A DNA stretch of 64,000 bases from Curtobacterium sp. 9128 (GCF_900086645.1 NZ_LT576451.1:124001-188000); one strand, 5' to 3'; shown: positions 1-8,175, counted from the stretch's first letter. Translations and numbers: made by a program. Notes: generated by a model not told the origin, from the letters alone.

Positions 1-287
1 AGCGTCACACCGACGACACCGGCGAGCACGATCAGCACGAGGACGAGCGGCGACGCGTGTCCGACCACCGACACCGATGGTGGGGCGGTCGGCACGACGG
101 CACCCTGCGCATCGATCCAGTGCCCGTCTGCGTCGACGCCGCCGTAGTCCGCGCTGACGCTCCAGACCGAGACGGCGCGGAACACGAACACCGCGACGAC
201 GGCGACCGCCGCGACCATCCATCCGCGGATCCGGAACCGACGTCCCTCGACGGACATGACCGGCGCGGCCACCACTTGCTCCCCCAT
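1..287 (-). CDS. Partial small membrane protein of unknown function
   Basis: Only the first 95 codons are visible; the gene runs off the left edge. The ATG at 287 opens a frame with a basic N-terminus, a hydrophobic segment at about residues 24-42 (WMVAAVAVVAVFVF core), a short polar stretch containing ADYGGVDADGHWID, and a second hydrophobic stretch at about residues 80-95. This suggests two membrane spans with a short external loop. It lies downstream of folD on the same strand, separated by about 240 bp that hold a palindrome and a tandem repeat. I do not recognise the family. Confidence 0.55.
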   Translation of the reverse strand, partial: MGEQVVAAPVMSVEGRRFRIRGWMVAAVAVVAVFVFRAVSVWSVSADYGGVDADGHWIDAQGAVVPTAPPSVSVVGHASPLVLVLIVLAGVVGVT

Positions 288-314
288 GGCGCGACGCTAA
301 CACGCTCGTGACCA

Positions 315-367
315 CGCGAGAGCGACAGTTCCCGGCCGGAATGCGGCGGGGAACTGTCGCTTTCGCG
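315..367. repeat. Inverted repeat, CGCGAAAGCGACAG family (copy 1)
   Basis: The arms at 315-331 and 351-367 read CGCGAGAGCGACAGTTC and its reverse complement with one mismatch, around a 19-nt loop. The right arm is also the first unit of the adjacent 40-bp tandem repeat. A second copy of the same palindrome lies at 13665-13717. Downstream of folD it could act as a terminator, but no clear T-tract follows. Confidence 0.75.
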
Positions 368-489
368 GGACGGACCCGGCGCGGAACCGAACACTGTCGC
401 TTTCGCGGGACGGACCCGGCGCGGAAACGAACACTGTCGCTTTCGCGGGACGGACGCGGCGCGGAACCGAACACTGTCGCTTTCGCGGA
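353..489. repeat. 40-bp tandem repeat, about 3.4 copies
   Basis: Units begin at 353, 393, 433 and 473 (the last partial), each starting ACTGTCGCTTTCGCGGGACG and running on through CCCGGCGCGGAACCGAAC. Copies differ at single positions only. The array lies between folD (stop 527) and the next minus-strand gene (start 287). Units abut directly with no unique spacers. Confidence 0.9.
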
Positions 490-526
490 ACCAGACCCGT
501 CGCGCCTCCGGACGGACCCGGCGCGC

Positions 527-1459
527 CTACTTCAGGTGGCGCTCCGCGGCCTCGACCACGTTCTTCATGAGCATCGCGCGGGTCATCGGCCCGACGCCAC
601 CCGGCGTCGGGGACAGGAACCCGGCGACTTCTGCGACCGCAGGGTCGACGTCGCCGCGCAGCTTCGCCTTGCCGGTCGACTGGTCGACCACGCGACTGAT
701 ACCGACGTCGATCACAGCCGCGCCCGGCTTGACCCAGTCCGGCTGCACGAGGCCGGCGACACCGGCGGCCGCGACGATGATGTCGGCGCGACGGCACTCT
801 GCGGCGACGTCCTCGGTCAGGGAGTGCGTCAGGGTGGCGGTGGCCTCGAGCCGGGTGAGCAGCAAGCCCAGCGGCCGGCCGACCGTCAGCCCCTGCCCGA
901 TGATCGTGACGTGCTGCCCGCGGATCGGGACGCCGTAGGCCTCGAGCATGGCGACGATGCCGCGCGGGGTGCACGGCAGCGGCGCATCGATCGTGCCGGC
1001 ACCACCGGGGACGGCGAGCACGAGCTCGCCGAGGTTGGTCGGGTGCAGGCCGTCGGCGTCCTTCGCCGGGTTCATCAGCTCGAGCATCGGGATCGGGTCG
1101 ATGCCCTGCGGCAGCGGGAGCTGCACGATGAACGCGGTGACCCGGGGGTCGTCGTTCATCTGCAGGATCGCCGCCCGGATGTCCGCCGGGCCCGCCGACG
1201 ACGGGAGGTCGATGCGGACCGAGTCGAGCCCGATCTGTGCCGAGTCCTTGTGCTTCCCGGCCACGTAGGACACCGAGCCCGGGTTCTCGCCGACCATGAT
1301 CGTGCCGAGCCCTGGTCGGAACCCGTGGTCGTGCAGCCGGTCGATCCGGACCTTCAGGTCGTCGAGCGTCCGGGCGGCGAGTGCGGTTCCGTCGATGCGG
1401 ACGGCACTGCCCTCACCCGCCCAGAGCACCCGCGGCAGGTCGGTCACGGCGCCGCTCAC
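527..1459 (-). CDS. folD: Bifunctional methylenetetrahydrofolate dehydrogenase/cyclohydrolase
   Basis: FolD interconverts 5,10-methylene-, 5,10-methenyl- and 10-formyl-tetrahydrofolate in the cytoplasm, using NADP. The 310-residue frame carries the catalytic Tyr-Lys motif YVAGKHKDS, the VQLPLPQG segment, [11 protein letters not shown], the PCTPRGI motif, a Rossmann loop GQGLTVGRP (the Ser usual in GRSxxVGxP is absent) and the C-terminal PGGVGPMT signature. It starts with a GTG that overlaps the glyA stop by 4 bp (GTGA), so translation is probably coupled and transcription comes from the glyA promoter and riboswitch. The N-terminus is about 15 residues longer than typical. Confidence 0.96.
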   Translation of the reverse strand: MSGAVTDLPRVLWAGEGSAVRIDGTALAARTLDDLKVRIDRLHDHGFRPGLGTIMVGENPGSVSYVAGKHKDSAQIGLDSVRIDLPSSAGPADIRAAILQMNDDPRVTAFIVQLPLPQGIDPIPMLELMNPAKDADGLHPTNLGELVLAVPGGAGTIDAPLPCTPRGIVAMLEAYGVPIRGQHVTIIGQGLTVGRPLGLLLTRLEATATLTHSLTEDVAAECRRADIIVAAAGVAGLVQPDWVKPGAAVIDVGISRVVDQSTGKAKLRGDVDPAVAEVAGFLSPTPGGVGPMTRAMLMKNVVEAAERHLK

Positions 1460-2760
1460 GCGTAGAGCGGGAACGCGTCGGTCAGGGCCTTCACCCGCGC
1501 GGACAGCGCCTCGACGTCCGGGTTCGGCATGAGCGTCAGCGCGATGATGTCGGCGACCTCGGTGAACTCGGCGTCCCCGAAGCCGCGCGTCGCGAGCGCC
1601 GGGGTACCGATGCGGACTCCCGAGGTGACCATCGGCGGGCGCGGGTCGAACGGCACCGAGTTGCGGTTCACGGTGATGCCGACCTCGTGCAGCAGGTCTT
1701 CGGCTTGCTTGCCGTCGACCTCGGATTCGCGCAGGTCGACGAGCACCAGGTGCACGTCGGTGCCGCCGGTGAGCACGTCGATACCGGCCGCGCGCGCATC
1801 GGGCTGCGTGAGGCGCTCCGCAAGGATGCGGGCGCCCCGGAGCGTGCGCTCCTGGCGGTCCTTGAACTCCGGCTGACCGGCGAGCAGGAACGCGGTCGCC
1901 TTGGCGGCGATCACGTGCATGAGCGGGCCGCCCTGCTGGCCCGGGAACACCGCGGAGTTCAGCTTCTTGAAGAGCGACTCCTCGTTGGACAGGATGATGC
2001 CGGAGCGCGGACCGGCGAGCGTCTTGTGCACCGTCGACGACACGACGTGGGCGTGCGGCAGCGGCGAGGGGTGGAGGCCCGCGGCGACGAGCCCGGCGAA
2101 GTGCGCCATGTCCACCCAGAGGGTCGCGCCGACCTCGTCCGCGATCTCGCGGAACTTCGCGAAGTCGAGCTGGCGCGGGTACGCCGACCAGCCGGCGATG
2201 AGGACCTTCGGCTGGTGCTCGATCGCCTTCGCGCGGATGTCGTCGTAGTCGACCTCGAACGTCTCCGGGTCGACGCCGTAGGAAACGGCGTTGTAGATGC
2301 GGCCGGAGAAGTTGAGCTTCATGCCGTGGGTCAGGTGGCCGCCGTGGGCGAGCTCGAGGCCGAGGATCGTGTCGCCGGCGGAGGCGATGGCGTGCAGGAC
2401 CGCGGCGTTCGCACTGGCGCCGGAGTGCGGCTGCACGTTCGCGTAGGCGGCACCGAACAGGGCCTTCGCCCGGTCGATGGCGAGCTGCTCGGCGACGTCG
2501 ACGAACTCGCAGCCGCCGTAGTAGCGCTTGCCCGGGTAGCCCTCGGCGTACTTGTTCGTCAGGACGGAGCCCTGCGACTCGAGGACGGCGCGCGGGACGA
2601 AGTTCTCGGACGCGATCATCTCGAGGGTGTCGCGCTGGCGGCCGAGCTCGTTCTGCAGGACCGCGGCGATCTCGGGGTCGACCTCGGCGAGGGGGGCGTT
2701 GAAGGTGGACTGCGCGGTGTTCGACGGTGCGGACGGCGCGGGCAGATCGGTGATGGACAC
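1456..2760 (-). CDS. glyA: Serine hydroxymethyltransferase
   Basis: PLP enzyme converting serine and tetrahydrofolate to glycine and 5,10-methylene-THF, which feeds FolD. The 434-residue length is normal. Visible signatures are [15 protein letters not shown] near residue 65 and the PLP-lysine motif [13 protein letters not shown]. The start is a GTG with AGGAG four bases upstream. glyA and folD form an operon with a 4-bp overlap. The leader of about 130 nt contains a ZTP riboswitch, so expression should rise when 10-formyl-THF is scarce and ZMP/ZTP accumulates. Confidence 0.97.
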   Translation of the reverse strand: MSITDLPAPSAPSNTAQSTFNAPLAEVDPEIAAVLQNELGRQRDTLEMIASENFVPRAVLESQGSVLTNKYAEGYPGKRYYGGCEFVDVAEQLAIDRAKALFGAAYANVQPHSGASANAAVLHAIASAGDTILGLELAHGGHLTHGMKLNFSGRIYNAVSYGVDPETFEVDYDDIRAKAIEHQPKVLIAGWSAYPRQLDFAKFREIADEVGATLWVDMAHFAGLVAAGLHPSPLPHAHVVSSTVHKTLAGPRSGIILSNEESLFKKLNSAVFPGQQGGPLMHVIAAKATAFLLAGQPEFKDRQERTLRGARILAERLTQPDARAAGIDVLTGGTDVHLVLVDLRESEVDGKQAEDLLHEVGITVNRNSVPFDPRPPMVTSGVRIGTPALATRGFGDAEFTEVADIIALTLMPNPDVEALSARVKALTDAFPLYA

Positions 2761-2811
2761 GGGACTCCTACGGTGTGCGGACGACCATGCGGTCGTGCTC
2801 GGACGGTCGGT

Positions 2812-2893
2812 GCGCGCTGCCCAGGCGTACGGCAGCGCACCGTGTCAGGTGTCGCTTCCCGATGGTGACCCATCCAACGCCAGTCGCGACGTG
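2812..2893 (-). promoter_or_regulatory. ZTP (pfl-motif) riboswitch upstream of glyA-folD
   Basis: Read on the minus strand, the leader contains the hallmark blocks of the ZMP/ZTP riboswitch in order: CGCGACTGGCG, then GGGTCACCATCGGGAAGCGAC, and near the 3' end CGCCTGGGCA inside a GCTGC...GCAGC stem. The known pfl consensus has GUGACUGGCG at the 5' side and CCGCCUGGGCA at the 3' side. The class commonly controls glyA, folD and purH. A short hairpin (ACGACCGCATGGTCGT) and the AGGAG ribosome site follow, so the switch could act on translation initiation. Placement and motifs agree strongly; the exact boundaries are estimated. Confidence 0.88.
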
Positions 2894-2896
2894 ACG

Positions 2897-2925
2897 ATCG
2901 TACCGAGCCGCCCAGCCTGTGTCAC
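2897..2925 (-). promoter_or_regulatory. Promoter of the glyA-folD riboswitch transcript
   Basis: On the minus strand GTGACA (-35, 2920-2925) and TACGAT (-10, 2897-2902) are separated by exactly 17 bp. Transcription would begin near 2890, immediately before the riboswitch aptamer. It lies in the divergent gap between glyA and clpS. Confidence 0.75.
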
Positions 2926-2934
2926 CCTGGAGAC

Positions 2935-3222
2935 ATGACCATGCTGTCGCCGGACGTGGACGAAGCCACGAGCACGCGCGCCGACGTGCCGTGGGTCACC
3001 GTGGTCTGGGACGACCCAGTGAACCTGATGTCCTACGTCACCTACGTCTTCCAGAGCTACTTCGGGTTCCCGGTGGCCAAGGCGGAGCGGCTGATGCACC
3101 AGGTCGACTCCGAGGGACGGGCGATCGTGGCGACCGGCCACCGCGAGGAGATGGAGCGGCACGTCGAGGCGATGCACGGCTACGGCCTCCAGGCCACCGT
3201 CGACCGGGCGCCCGAAGCGTGA
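2935..3222 (+). CDS. clpS: ATP-dependent Clp protease adaptor ClpS
   Basis: ClpS delivers N-degron substrates to ClpA/ClpC-ClpP. The 95-residue protein has a flexible N-terminus followed by the ClpS core: WVTVVWDDPVNLMSYV, then YFGFPVAKAERLM and GRAIVATGHREEMERH. The DDPVN/M region and the following helix form the N-degron pocket in the family. The ATG at 2935 has GGAG four bases upstream. It is divergent from glyA and runs directly into the DUF2017 gene, a pairing typical of actinobacteria. Confidence 0.95.
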   Translation: MTMLSPDVDEATSTRADVPWVTVVWDDPVNLMSYVTYVFQSYFGFPVAKAERLMHQVDSEGRAIVATGHREEMERHVEAMHGYGLQATVDRAPEA

Positions 3223-3235
3223 ACGGGTACCGCGC

Positions 3236-3712
3236 GTGATCCCGTTCGTGCGCCGAGGGGACGGCATCCACCTCGGCCTGGCCTCCGGCGAGCGCGACGT
3301 GCTGATGAGCCTCACCGAGCAGCTCCGGCAGATCCTCGACGGCGACATGGACTCCGACCCGGTGACGCTCCGGATGTTCCCGGACGCCTACCCGGGCGAT
3401 CGGGCGGCGAGCGCCGAGTTCCGGCGGTACACGCAGAGCGACCTCCGGACGGCGAAGTCCGCGAACGCGCAGGTCGTCCACGACTGGCTCACGGGCGCGA
3501 AGGACGGCGCGCTCACCGCGGCCGACGAGCAGTCCTGGCTCCGGTGCCTGACCGATCTGCGGCTGACGATCGCGGACCGGCTGGGGATCGTCGACCAGGC
3601 GACGGAGGACGCGACGCGCACGTCGGCCGCCGCCGTCGGCCTCCGCGACGTCTACGACTGGCTCGGGTACGTCCAGGAACACCTGGTCACGACGATGACC
3701 GACAAGAGATGA
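3236..3712 (+). CDS. DUF2017 family protein
   Basis: A 158-residue soluble protein starting at GTG 3236, 13 bp after clpS. The pattern LxxGERDVLMSLTEQL, then LRMFPDAYPGDRAASAEF and a helical C-terminus LTDLRLTIADRLGI...YDWLGYVQEHLV matches the DUF2017 family, which almost always sits next to clpS in actinobacteria. No enzymatic motif is visible. The context suggests an accessory role around ClpS or the adjacent stress genes, but the function is unknown. Confidence 0.8.
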   Translation: MIPFVRRGDGIHLGLASGERDVLMSLTEQLRQILDGDMDSDPVTLRMFPDAYPGDRAASAEFRRYTQSDLRTAKSANAQVVHDWLTGAKDGALTAADEQSWLRCLTDLRLTIADRLGIVDQATEDATRTSAAAVGLRDVYDWLGYVQEHLVTTMTDKR

Positions 3713-3722
3713 CAGGCCAGCG

Positions 3723-4646
3723 GTGACGCTCACCTTCCGCGCATCCACGGGATCCGACCTGGAGGCTCTGCTCGCCTTCTCGACGTCGGAACCGGTCGCG
3801 TGGACCGTGACGGACCGGTACCGGCAGGAGTCGGCTGCGCGGAACCACCGCCCGGAGTGGTCGTTCCTCGCAGAGCGCGACGGTCGCCCGGTCGGGCGGG
3901 CGATCTGGTGGGGCGGCGCCGACGCGGGAGCGCCGAGCACGCTCGACGACGTGATCGTGTCCGCGTCGGAGCACGGCGACCGCGTGGCGATCGCCGCCGG
4001 CCTGATCCGCACGGGCGCGCAGGCGTTCGGGGTGCTCCCGGAATGGATCGTCGACGTCGCGGTGGACTGGCACGACGACCCGTCCGCCGTCTCCGCGGTC
4101 TCGTGGCGGGCGGACGCAGCGCAGGCGGCAGGACTGGTCAGGACGACCGAGCGCGTGAGCGTCGCCTGGACGCCGTCGGCCGGGGTGCCGCCCACCGGCC
4201 CGTTCCGCTTCCGCGAGGGCGACGACGCCGAGTTCACGGACCTGTTCGCCCGGGTCACGGTCGGGTCGCTCGACGCGCACACCGTCGCCACCGTCGGACG
4301 GCTCGGCGCCAGGGGCACCGCCGCCGACGACCTCGACTTCTACCGGTCGCTGCCCGGCCGGCGCGAGGACTGGCGGATCGCGGTCGACACGGACGGCCTC
4401 ACGGTCGGGTTCGTCCTGGCCACGCGGACGGCCTACGACGCCGCGATCAGCTCCATCGGCGTCCTGCCACAGCACCGGGGGCGCGGGGTGGTCGACGCGC
4501 TGCTCGGCGAGGGGCTCCGGGTCCACGCGGACGCTGGGGAGACCCGGGTGGTCGGCACCACGGACGCGGCGAACACCCCGATGCGCCGGGCGTTCGAGCG
4601 CGCCGGGTTCGTCGTCACGAAGCGCCGGATCGTCTTCGACACCTGA
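3723..4646 (+). CDS. GNAT family N-acetyltransferase
   Basis: A 307-residue protein with GTG start, 10 bp after the DUF2017 gene. The C-terminal half holds a GNAT domain: SIGVLPQHRGRGVVDALLGE is the acetyl-CoA-binding motif A, followed by VVGTTDAANTPMRRAFERAG (motif B) and the YxxAGF-like end GFVVTKRRIVF. The N-terminal half resembles a decayed second GNAT fold, as in tandem-GNAT proteins. The substrate cannot be predicted. Confidence 0.85.
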   Translation: MTLTFRASTGSDLEALLAFSTSEPVAWTVTDRYRQESAARNHRPEWSFLAERDGRPVGRAIWWGGADAGAPSTLDDVIVSASEHGDRVAIAAGLIRTGAQAFGVLPEWIVDVAVDWHDDPSAVSAVSWRADAAQAAGLVRTTERVSVAWTPSAGVPPTGPFRFREGDDAEFTDLFARVTVGSLDAHTVATVGRLGARGTAADDLDFYRSLPGRREDWRIAVDTDGLTVGFVLATRTAYDAAISSIGVLPQHRGRGVVDALLGEGLRVHADAGETRVVGTTDAANTPMRRAFERAGFVVTKRRIVFDT

Positions 4647-4657
4647 GTCGAAACAGG

Positions 4658-4681
4658 AAGGCAAACTTGCAAGTTCGCCTT
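4658..4681. promoter_or_regulatory. MarR operator palindrome on the marR promoter
   Basis: A 24-bp palindrome with a single mismatched pair, centred at 4669/4670 on AACTTGCAAGTT. Its core TTGCAA (4667-4672) is also a -35 box, separated by 17 bp from TACCGT (-10, 4690-4695), which lies 7 bp before the GTG of the MarR gene. Binding here would block the promoter, consistent with autoregulation and control of the MFS gene behind it. Confidence 0.75.
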
Positions 4682-4702
4682 CTGAAGCGTACCGTCGGCG
4701 AC

Positions 4703-5134
4703 GTGAACAGCCGTGTGGAGACCGAGACCGACCTGGCTGACGAGATCCTCGCCATGCACGGTCGGATCCGCCGGACCCTCCTCGCCGGGAAGGCCGACGA
4801 CGTCACCGCGTCACAGTCGGCAGCCCTCGGACGGCTCGTCCGCGACGGCGCCTCCACGACCGCGGCACTCGCCCGCGCCGAAGGGGTCCGCCCGCAGTCC
4901 ATGGGCGCGACGGTCCAGGCGCTGGAGGACCTCGGGCTCGTCGAGCGCGTGCAGGACCCGACCGACGGCCGTCGCACGATCGTCAGCGCGACCGACGCCG
5001 GGCATGCTGCCCGCAGGGACTCCCAGCGTTCCCGCACCCGTCTGCTCGCCGAGCGCCTCGCCGCGCTCGACCCCGACGACCGCGCGACCGTCGCGCGGTC
5101 CCTCACCATCCTCGGAACCCTCGTCGAGCGGTGA
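4703..5134 (+). CDS. MarR family transcriptional regulator
   Basis: A 143-residue winged-helix repressor. After the N-terminal dimer helix (VETETDLADEILAMHGRIRR) come the recognition region STTAALARAEGVRPQSMGAT and the wing VERVQDPTDGRRTIVSATDAG, with the DxRR-type wing motif typical of MarR. The open frame extends far upstream, but the GTG at 4703 fits a leaderless transcript: a TACCGT -10 box lies 7 nt before it. It precedes an MFS transporter on the same strand and probably controls itself and that pump in response to a small hydrophobic ligand. Confidence 0.92.
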   Translation: MNSRVETETDLADEILAMHGRIRRTLLAGKADDVTASQSAALGRLVRDGASTTAALARAEGVRPQSMGATVQALEDLGLVERVQDPTDGRRTIVSATDAGHAARRDSQRSRTRLLAERLAALDPDDRATVARSLTILGTLVER

Positions 5135-5220
5135 CCGCCCGCCAGGCGTGACGGGCGTCCCCGACGCACGCCGAGCCTCCAGGCCGCACCTCCCCGACCA
5201 CGTCGAAAAGGCACCCCACC

Positions 5221-6633
5221 ACGTCCACCGCAACCGCTCCCACCCCCGTCACCTCGGGGCACGAACCGAGGGGCTCCGGCTTCGGGCCGAAGCTCCTCGT
5301 CCCGATCCTCGTCGGGCCACTGCTCAACCCGATCAACACGACGATGGTCTCCGTCGCCCTCGCGCCGATCTCCCGCGACCTCGGGATCGGCGCGTCGCAG
5401 GCGATCTGGCTCGTCGCGGCGCTGTACCTGGCGAGCGCGATCGCCCAGCCGACGATGGGGAAGCTCGCAGACCGGTTCGGGCCGAAGAAGGTCTTCATGG
5501 CAGGACTCGTCGTCGTCGGGATCGCCGGCGTCGTGCCCGAGGTCCTGACGGGCTTCGGCGGCGCGGTGTTCGCGCGCGTGCTCATCGGCATCGGGACCTC
5601 GTCGGCGTACCCGGCGGCGCTCACCACGCTCCGGCAGCACTCCGCCCGGATCGGCAAGCCCACCCCACCACTCGTCCTCGGCGCGCTCTCGATCACCTCG
5701 CTGGTCTCCGCCGCGGCGGGGCCGCCCCTCGGTGGCGCGCTCATCGCGGCGTTCGGGTGGCACGCGATCTTCCTCGTGAACGTCCCGCTGGCGGCGTTCG
5801 GCCTCGTCGTCGCCGGGCTCTGGCTGCCGTCCGACCGGCTCCGACCCCGCTACGACGCCGACGTCCCGGTGCTGACGGCGCTCGACCCGTTCGGCATGGT
5901 CCTCATGACGGGCACGGTGTCGGCGCTCCTGGTGTTCCTGCTCGACATCTCGGCCGGGCTCTGGTGGCTGCTCGGTGTGGCGATCGTGCTGTTGGCGGCG
6001 CTGATCGTCTGGGAGCTCCGGGCAGCGAAGCCCTTCATCGACGTGCGGATGCTCGCGCGGAACGGCGCACTGTCCCGCACCTACGTCCGACTGTTCCTCG
6101 TCTACATGCTCGCGTACACGATGACGTACGGGTTCTCGCAGTGGGTGCAGGACGTCGCGGGGTACTCGAGCGACCAGGCCGGGTACATCCAGCTCCCCGC
6201 GGCGATCGTCGCCGGGATCGTGTCGTTCCTCGTCGCACGGAAGACGGCGGTCCGCGGTCCGCTCGTCGTCGCCGCGGTCGTGCCGATCGTCGGCGGGCTG
6301 CTCCTCCTCGGGCTGCACACCGGATCGCCCGTCGTGCTGCTCGCCCTGGCACCGGCGCTGTTCGGCATCCCCCAGGCACTCGCGTCGGTGTCGAACCAGG
6401 CGGCGCTGTACAAGATCGTCCCGCCCGAGTCGATCGGCACCGCTGCCGGGCTCTCGCGCACGAGCGTCTACATCGGGGCGATCGCTGCGTCGTCGCTCAT
6501 CGGCGGGGTGTTCGGCCAGGGTCCGACCACGGCGGACCTGCACGTCCTCGGGTGGGTCATCGTGGGGATCGCGGTCCTGCTCACCGCGCTGACGGTCTCC
6601 GACCGCGCGCTGGGGTCCCGCGCCGCGCGCTGA
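5221..6633 (+). CDS. MFS drug/solute efflux transporter, apparently ACG start
   Basis: Major facilitator protein with about 12-14 membrane segments; the signature GKLADRFGPKKVF lies between early helices and the frame ends in a basic tail. The first ATG (5344) lies inside the first helix (LLVPILVGPLLNP precedes it in frame), so translation must start upstream. Between the upstream stop (about 5149) and 5344 there is no in-frame ATG, GTG or TTG. The best candidate is ACG at 5221, giving STATAPTPVTSGHEP after the initiator, with AAAAGG about 9 nt upstream; this would be 470 residues. Probably co-regulated with marR. Confidence 0.82.
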   Translation, partial: TSTATAPTPVTSGHEPRGSGFGPKLLVPILVGPLLNPINTTMVSVALAPISRDLGIGASQAIWLVAALYLASAIAQPTMGKLADRFGPKKVFMAGLVVVGIAGVVPEVLTGFGGAVFARVLIGIGTSSAYPAALTTLRQHSARIGKPTPPLVLGALSITSLVSAAAGPPLGGALIAAFGWHAIFLVNVPLAAFGLVVAGLWLPSDRLRPRYDADVPVLTALDPFGMVLMTGTVSALLVFLLDISAGLWWLLGVAIVLLAALIVWELRAAKPFIDVRMLARNGALSRTYVRLFLVYMLAYTMTYGFSQWVQDVAGYSSDQAGYIQLPAAIVAGIVSFLVARKTAVRGPLVVAAVVPIVGGLLLLGLHTGSPVVLLALAPALFGIPQALASVSNQAALYKIVPPESIGTAAGLSRTSVYIGAIAASSLIGGVFGQGPTTADLHVLGWVIVGIAVLLTALTVSDRALGSRAAR

Positions 6634-6687
6634 GCGCGGGCGCCGCCGCGCGTGCGGCGCCGCGCGCGCCGCGGGCGCGCCGCCGCG

Positions 6688-6750
6688 CATCGAGGGAACA
6701 GAAATGGTCGAGTCGGCCCTCGGCACCCGACCATTTCTGTTCCCTCGATG
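6688..6750. repeat. Perfect 23-bp inverted repeat
   Basis: The arms 6688-6710 and 6728-6750 (CATCGAGGGAACAGAAATGG plus TCG and its complement) are identical over 23 bp around a 17-nt loop. The element lies 55 bp past the MFS stop. It could be a bidirectional terminator, but the perfect arms and AT-richer sequence unlike its surroundings suggest a repeat element. Confidence 0.85.
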
Positions 6751-6800
6751 GCGGGGGGGCGGGGCGCGCGCTGGGGGCGCGGGGGGGGGGGGCGCGGGCC
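6751..6800 (+). other. G-tract cluster with a 12-G homopolymer upstream of purU
   Basis: The plus strand carries runs of 7, 4, 5 and 12 consecutive guanines within about 50 bp (6753-6792), compatible with G-quadruplex formation. It lies 90-140 bp before the purU start, between the perfect palindrome and a GCACCGAGCCTCC repeat. The length of the 12-G run is prone to slippage and to sequencing error. Confidence 0.6.
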
Positions 6801-6889
6801 TGGGGCGCCGGGCCGCAGCCCGCGCGCCGGACGTGCACCGAGCCTCCCGTCCGCACCGCGCAGCAGCCCCGCCCCGGTACCCTGAACCG

Positions 6890-7762
6890 GTGACCGACCC
6901 GACGCCCTCGAGCACCCCCACGCACTGGACCCTCACGCTGGTCTGCGACGACCAGCCCGGGATCGTGCACGCCGTCTCCGGGTCCGTCGTGCAGGCGCAG
7001 GGCAACATCACCGAGTCGCAGCAGTTCTCCAGCCACGACACGAACACGTTCTTCATGCGCCTGCAGGTGATGGCGCCCGTCGACCGCGCGACCTTCGAGC
7101 AGGCCCTCGCCCCGGTGGTCGAGCGCTACGGCATGCGCGTCCAGCTCGACGTCGTCGGCCGGCCGATGCGCACACTCGTCCTGGTGTCGAAGGCCGGACA
7201 CTGCATGAACGACCTGCTCTACCGCCAGCGCGGCGGTCAGCTCCCGATCGACGTGCCGCTGGTGCTGTCGAACCACGCGGACCTGTCCGAGCTCGCGTCG
7301 TTCTACTCCGTCCCGTTCGAGCACCGTCCGGTCACCGACGCGGCCAGCAAGGAAGCGATGGAGCGCCGCGTCCTCGAGGCGGTGGAGGAACACGACATCG
7401 AGCTCGTCGTCCTCGCGCGCTACATGCAGATCCTGTCGCCGGAGCTCTGCGCCGCACTCCAGGGCCGCGCGGTCAACATCCACCACTCGTTCCTGCCCGG
7501 CTTCAAGGGTGCGAACCCGTACCGGCAGGCGCACGCCCGCGGCGTGAAGCTGATCGGTGCGACGGCGCACTTCGTCACGAGCGATCTCGACGAGGGGCCG
7601 ATCATCGAGCAGAACGTCGTGCGCGTCGACCACACGAAGGACCCGTCCGAGCTGGTGTCGATCGGCCAGGACGAGGAGTCCAGGACCCTCACCCAGGCGG
7701 TGCGCTGGATCGCGGAGGACCGAGTCCTGCTCGACGGCGCCCGCACGATCATCTTCAAGTAG
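6890..7762 (+). CDS. purU: Formyltetrahydrofolate deformylase
   Basis: PurU hydrolyses 10-formyl-THF to formate and THF, balancing the folate one-carbon pool. At 290 residues it has an N-terminal ACT domain (LTLVCDDQPGIVHAVSG, residues about 15-95) and a C-terminal formyl-hydrolase domain with the catalytic triad context NIHHSFLPGFKGANPY, GATAHFVTSDLDEGPIIEQ. The GTG at 6890 is preceded by a TACCCT -10 box 6 nt upstream, so the transcript is probably leaderless; the longer frame upstream runs through a palindrome and G-tracts and is not used. It is followed 5 bp later by a membrane gene and then nagA. Confidence 0.95.
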   Translation: MTDPTPSSTPTHWTLTLVCDDQPGIVHAVSGSVVQAQGNITESQQFSSHDTNTFFMRLQVMAPVDRATFEQALAPVVERYGMRVQLDVVGRPMRTLVLVSKAGHCMNDLLYRQRGGQLPIDVPLVLSNHADLSELASFYSVPFEHRPVTDAASKEAMERRVLEAVEEHDIELVVLARYMQILSPELCAALQGRAVNIHHSFLPGFKGANPYRQAHARGVKLIGATAHFVTSDLDEGPIIEQNVVRVDHTKDPSELVSIGQDEESRTLTQAVRWIAEDRVLLDGARTIIFK

Positions 7763-7767
7763 GCACC

Positions 7768-8175
7768 ATGAGCAACGCACCGCGCTCCCCCATGGACTGG
7801 GGAGACACGCCTGACCCGTCCGCGATCGGCAAGCCCCGACGCGAGTTCGACGCCTGGAAGGTGCTGCGGGTGGTCGTCTGCACCTTCGGTCTGCTCTCCC
7901 TGGCGTACTGGGGCTACATCGCGTGGCCGTTCCCGATGCCCGGGATCCTGTTCATGATCGGCGCGCCCGTCTTCGCGATCGTCGTCTGGTACCTGTTCCG
8001 GTCGCCGCGGTCCCCGATCGAGACGGACGCGGTCGGCAAGACCATCGTCGAGGTGGCCCTGATCGTCGCGGCCGGGGGCTGCTGGATCTCGATCGGGCAC
8101 CCGGTGGTGGGTCTGGTCTTCATCGTCGTGGCCGCGGTCTCCGGGATCGTCACGTTCCGGCGGGAGACGCGATGA
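7768..8175 (+). CDS. Small membrane protein, possibly YrdB/DUF2568 family
   Basis: 135 residues with about four membrane segments: VLRVVVCTFGLLSLAYWGYI, PGILFMIGAPVFAIVVWYLF, TIVEVALIVAAGGCWISIG and VVGLVFIVVAAVSGIVTF. The linker RSPRSPIETDAVGKTIVE resembles DUF2568 (YrdB) proteins. The start is 5 bp after purU and the stop overlaps the nagA ATG by 4 bp, so it is translated within the purU-nagA transcript. The function is unknown. Confidence 0.65.
   Translation: MSNAPRSPMDWGDTPDPSAIGKPRREFDAWKVLRVVVCTFGLLSLAYWGYIAWPFPMPGILFMIGAPVFAIVVWYLFRSPRSPIETDAVGKTIVEVALIVAAGGCWISIGHPVVGLVFIVVAAVSGIVTFRRETR

Noticed and set aside
353..489. Tandem 40-bp repeats as a CRISPR array
   Set aside because: The units abut directly with no unique spacers, and no cas gene is present.
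1381..2868. Plus-strand open frame of 495 codons
   Set aside because: It is antisense to glyA and the riboswitch, with no domain or start signal.
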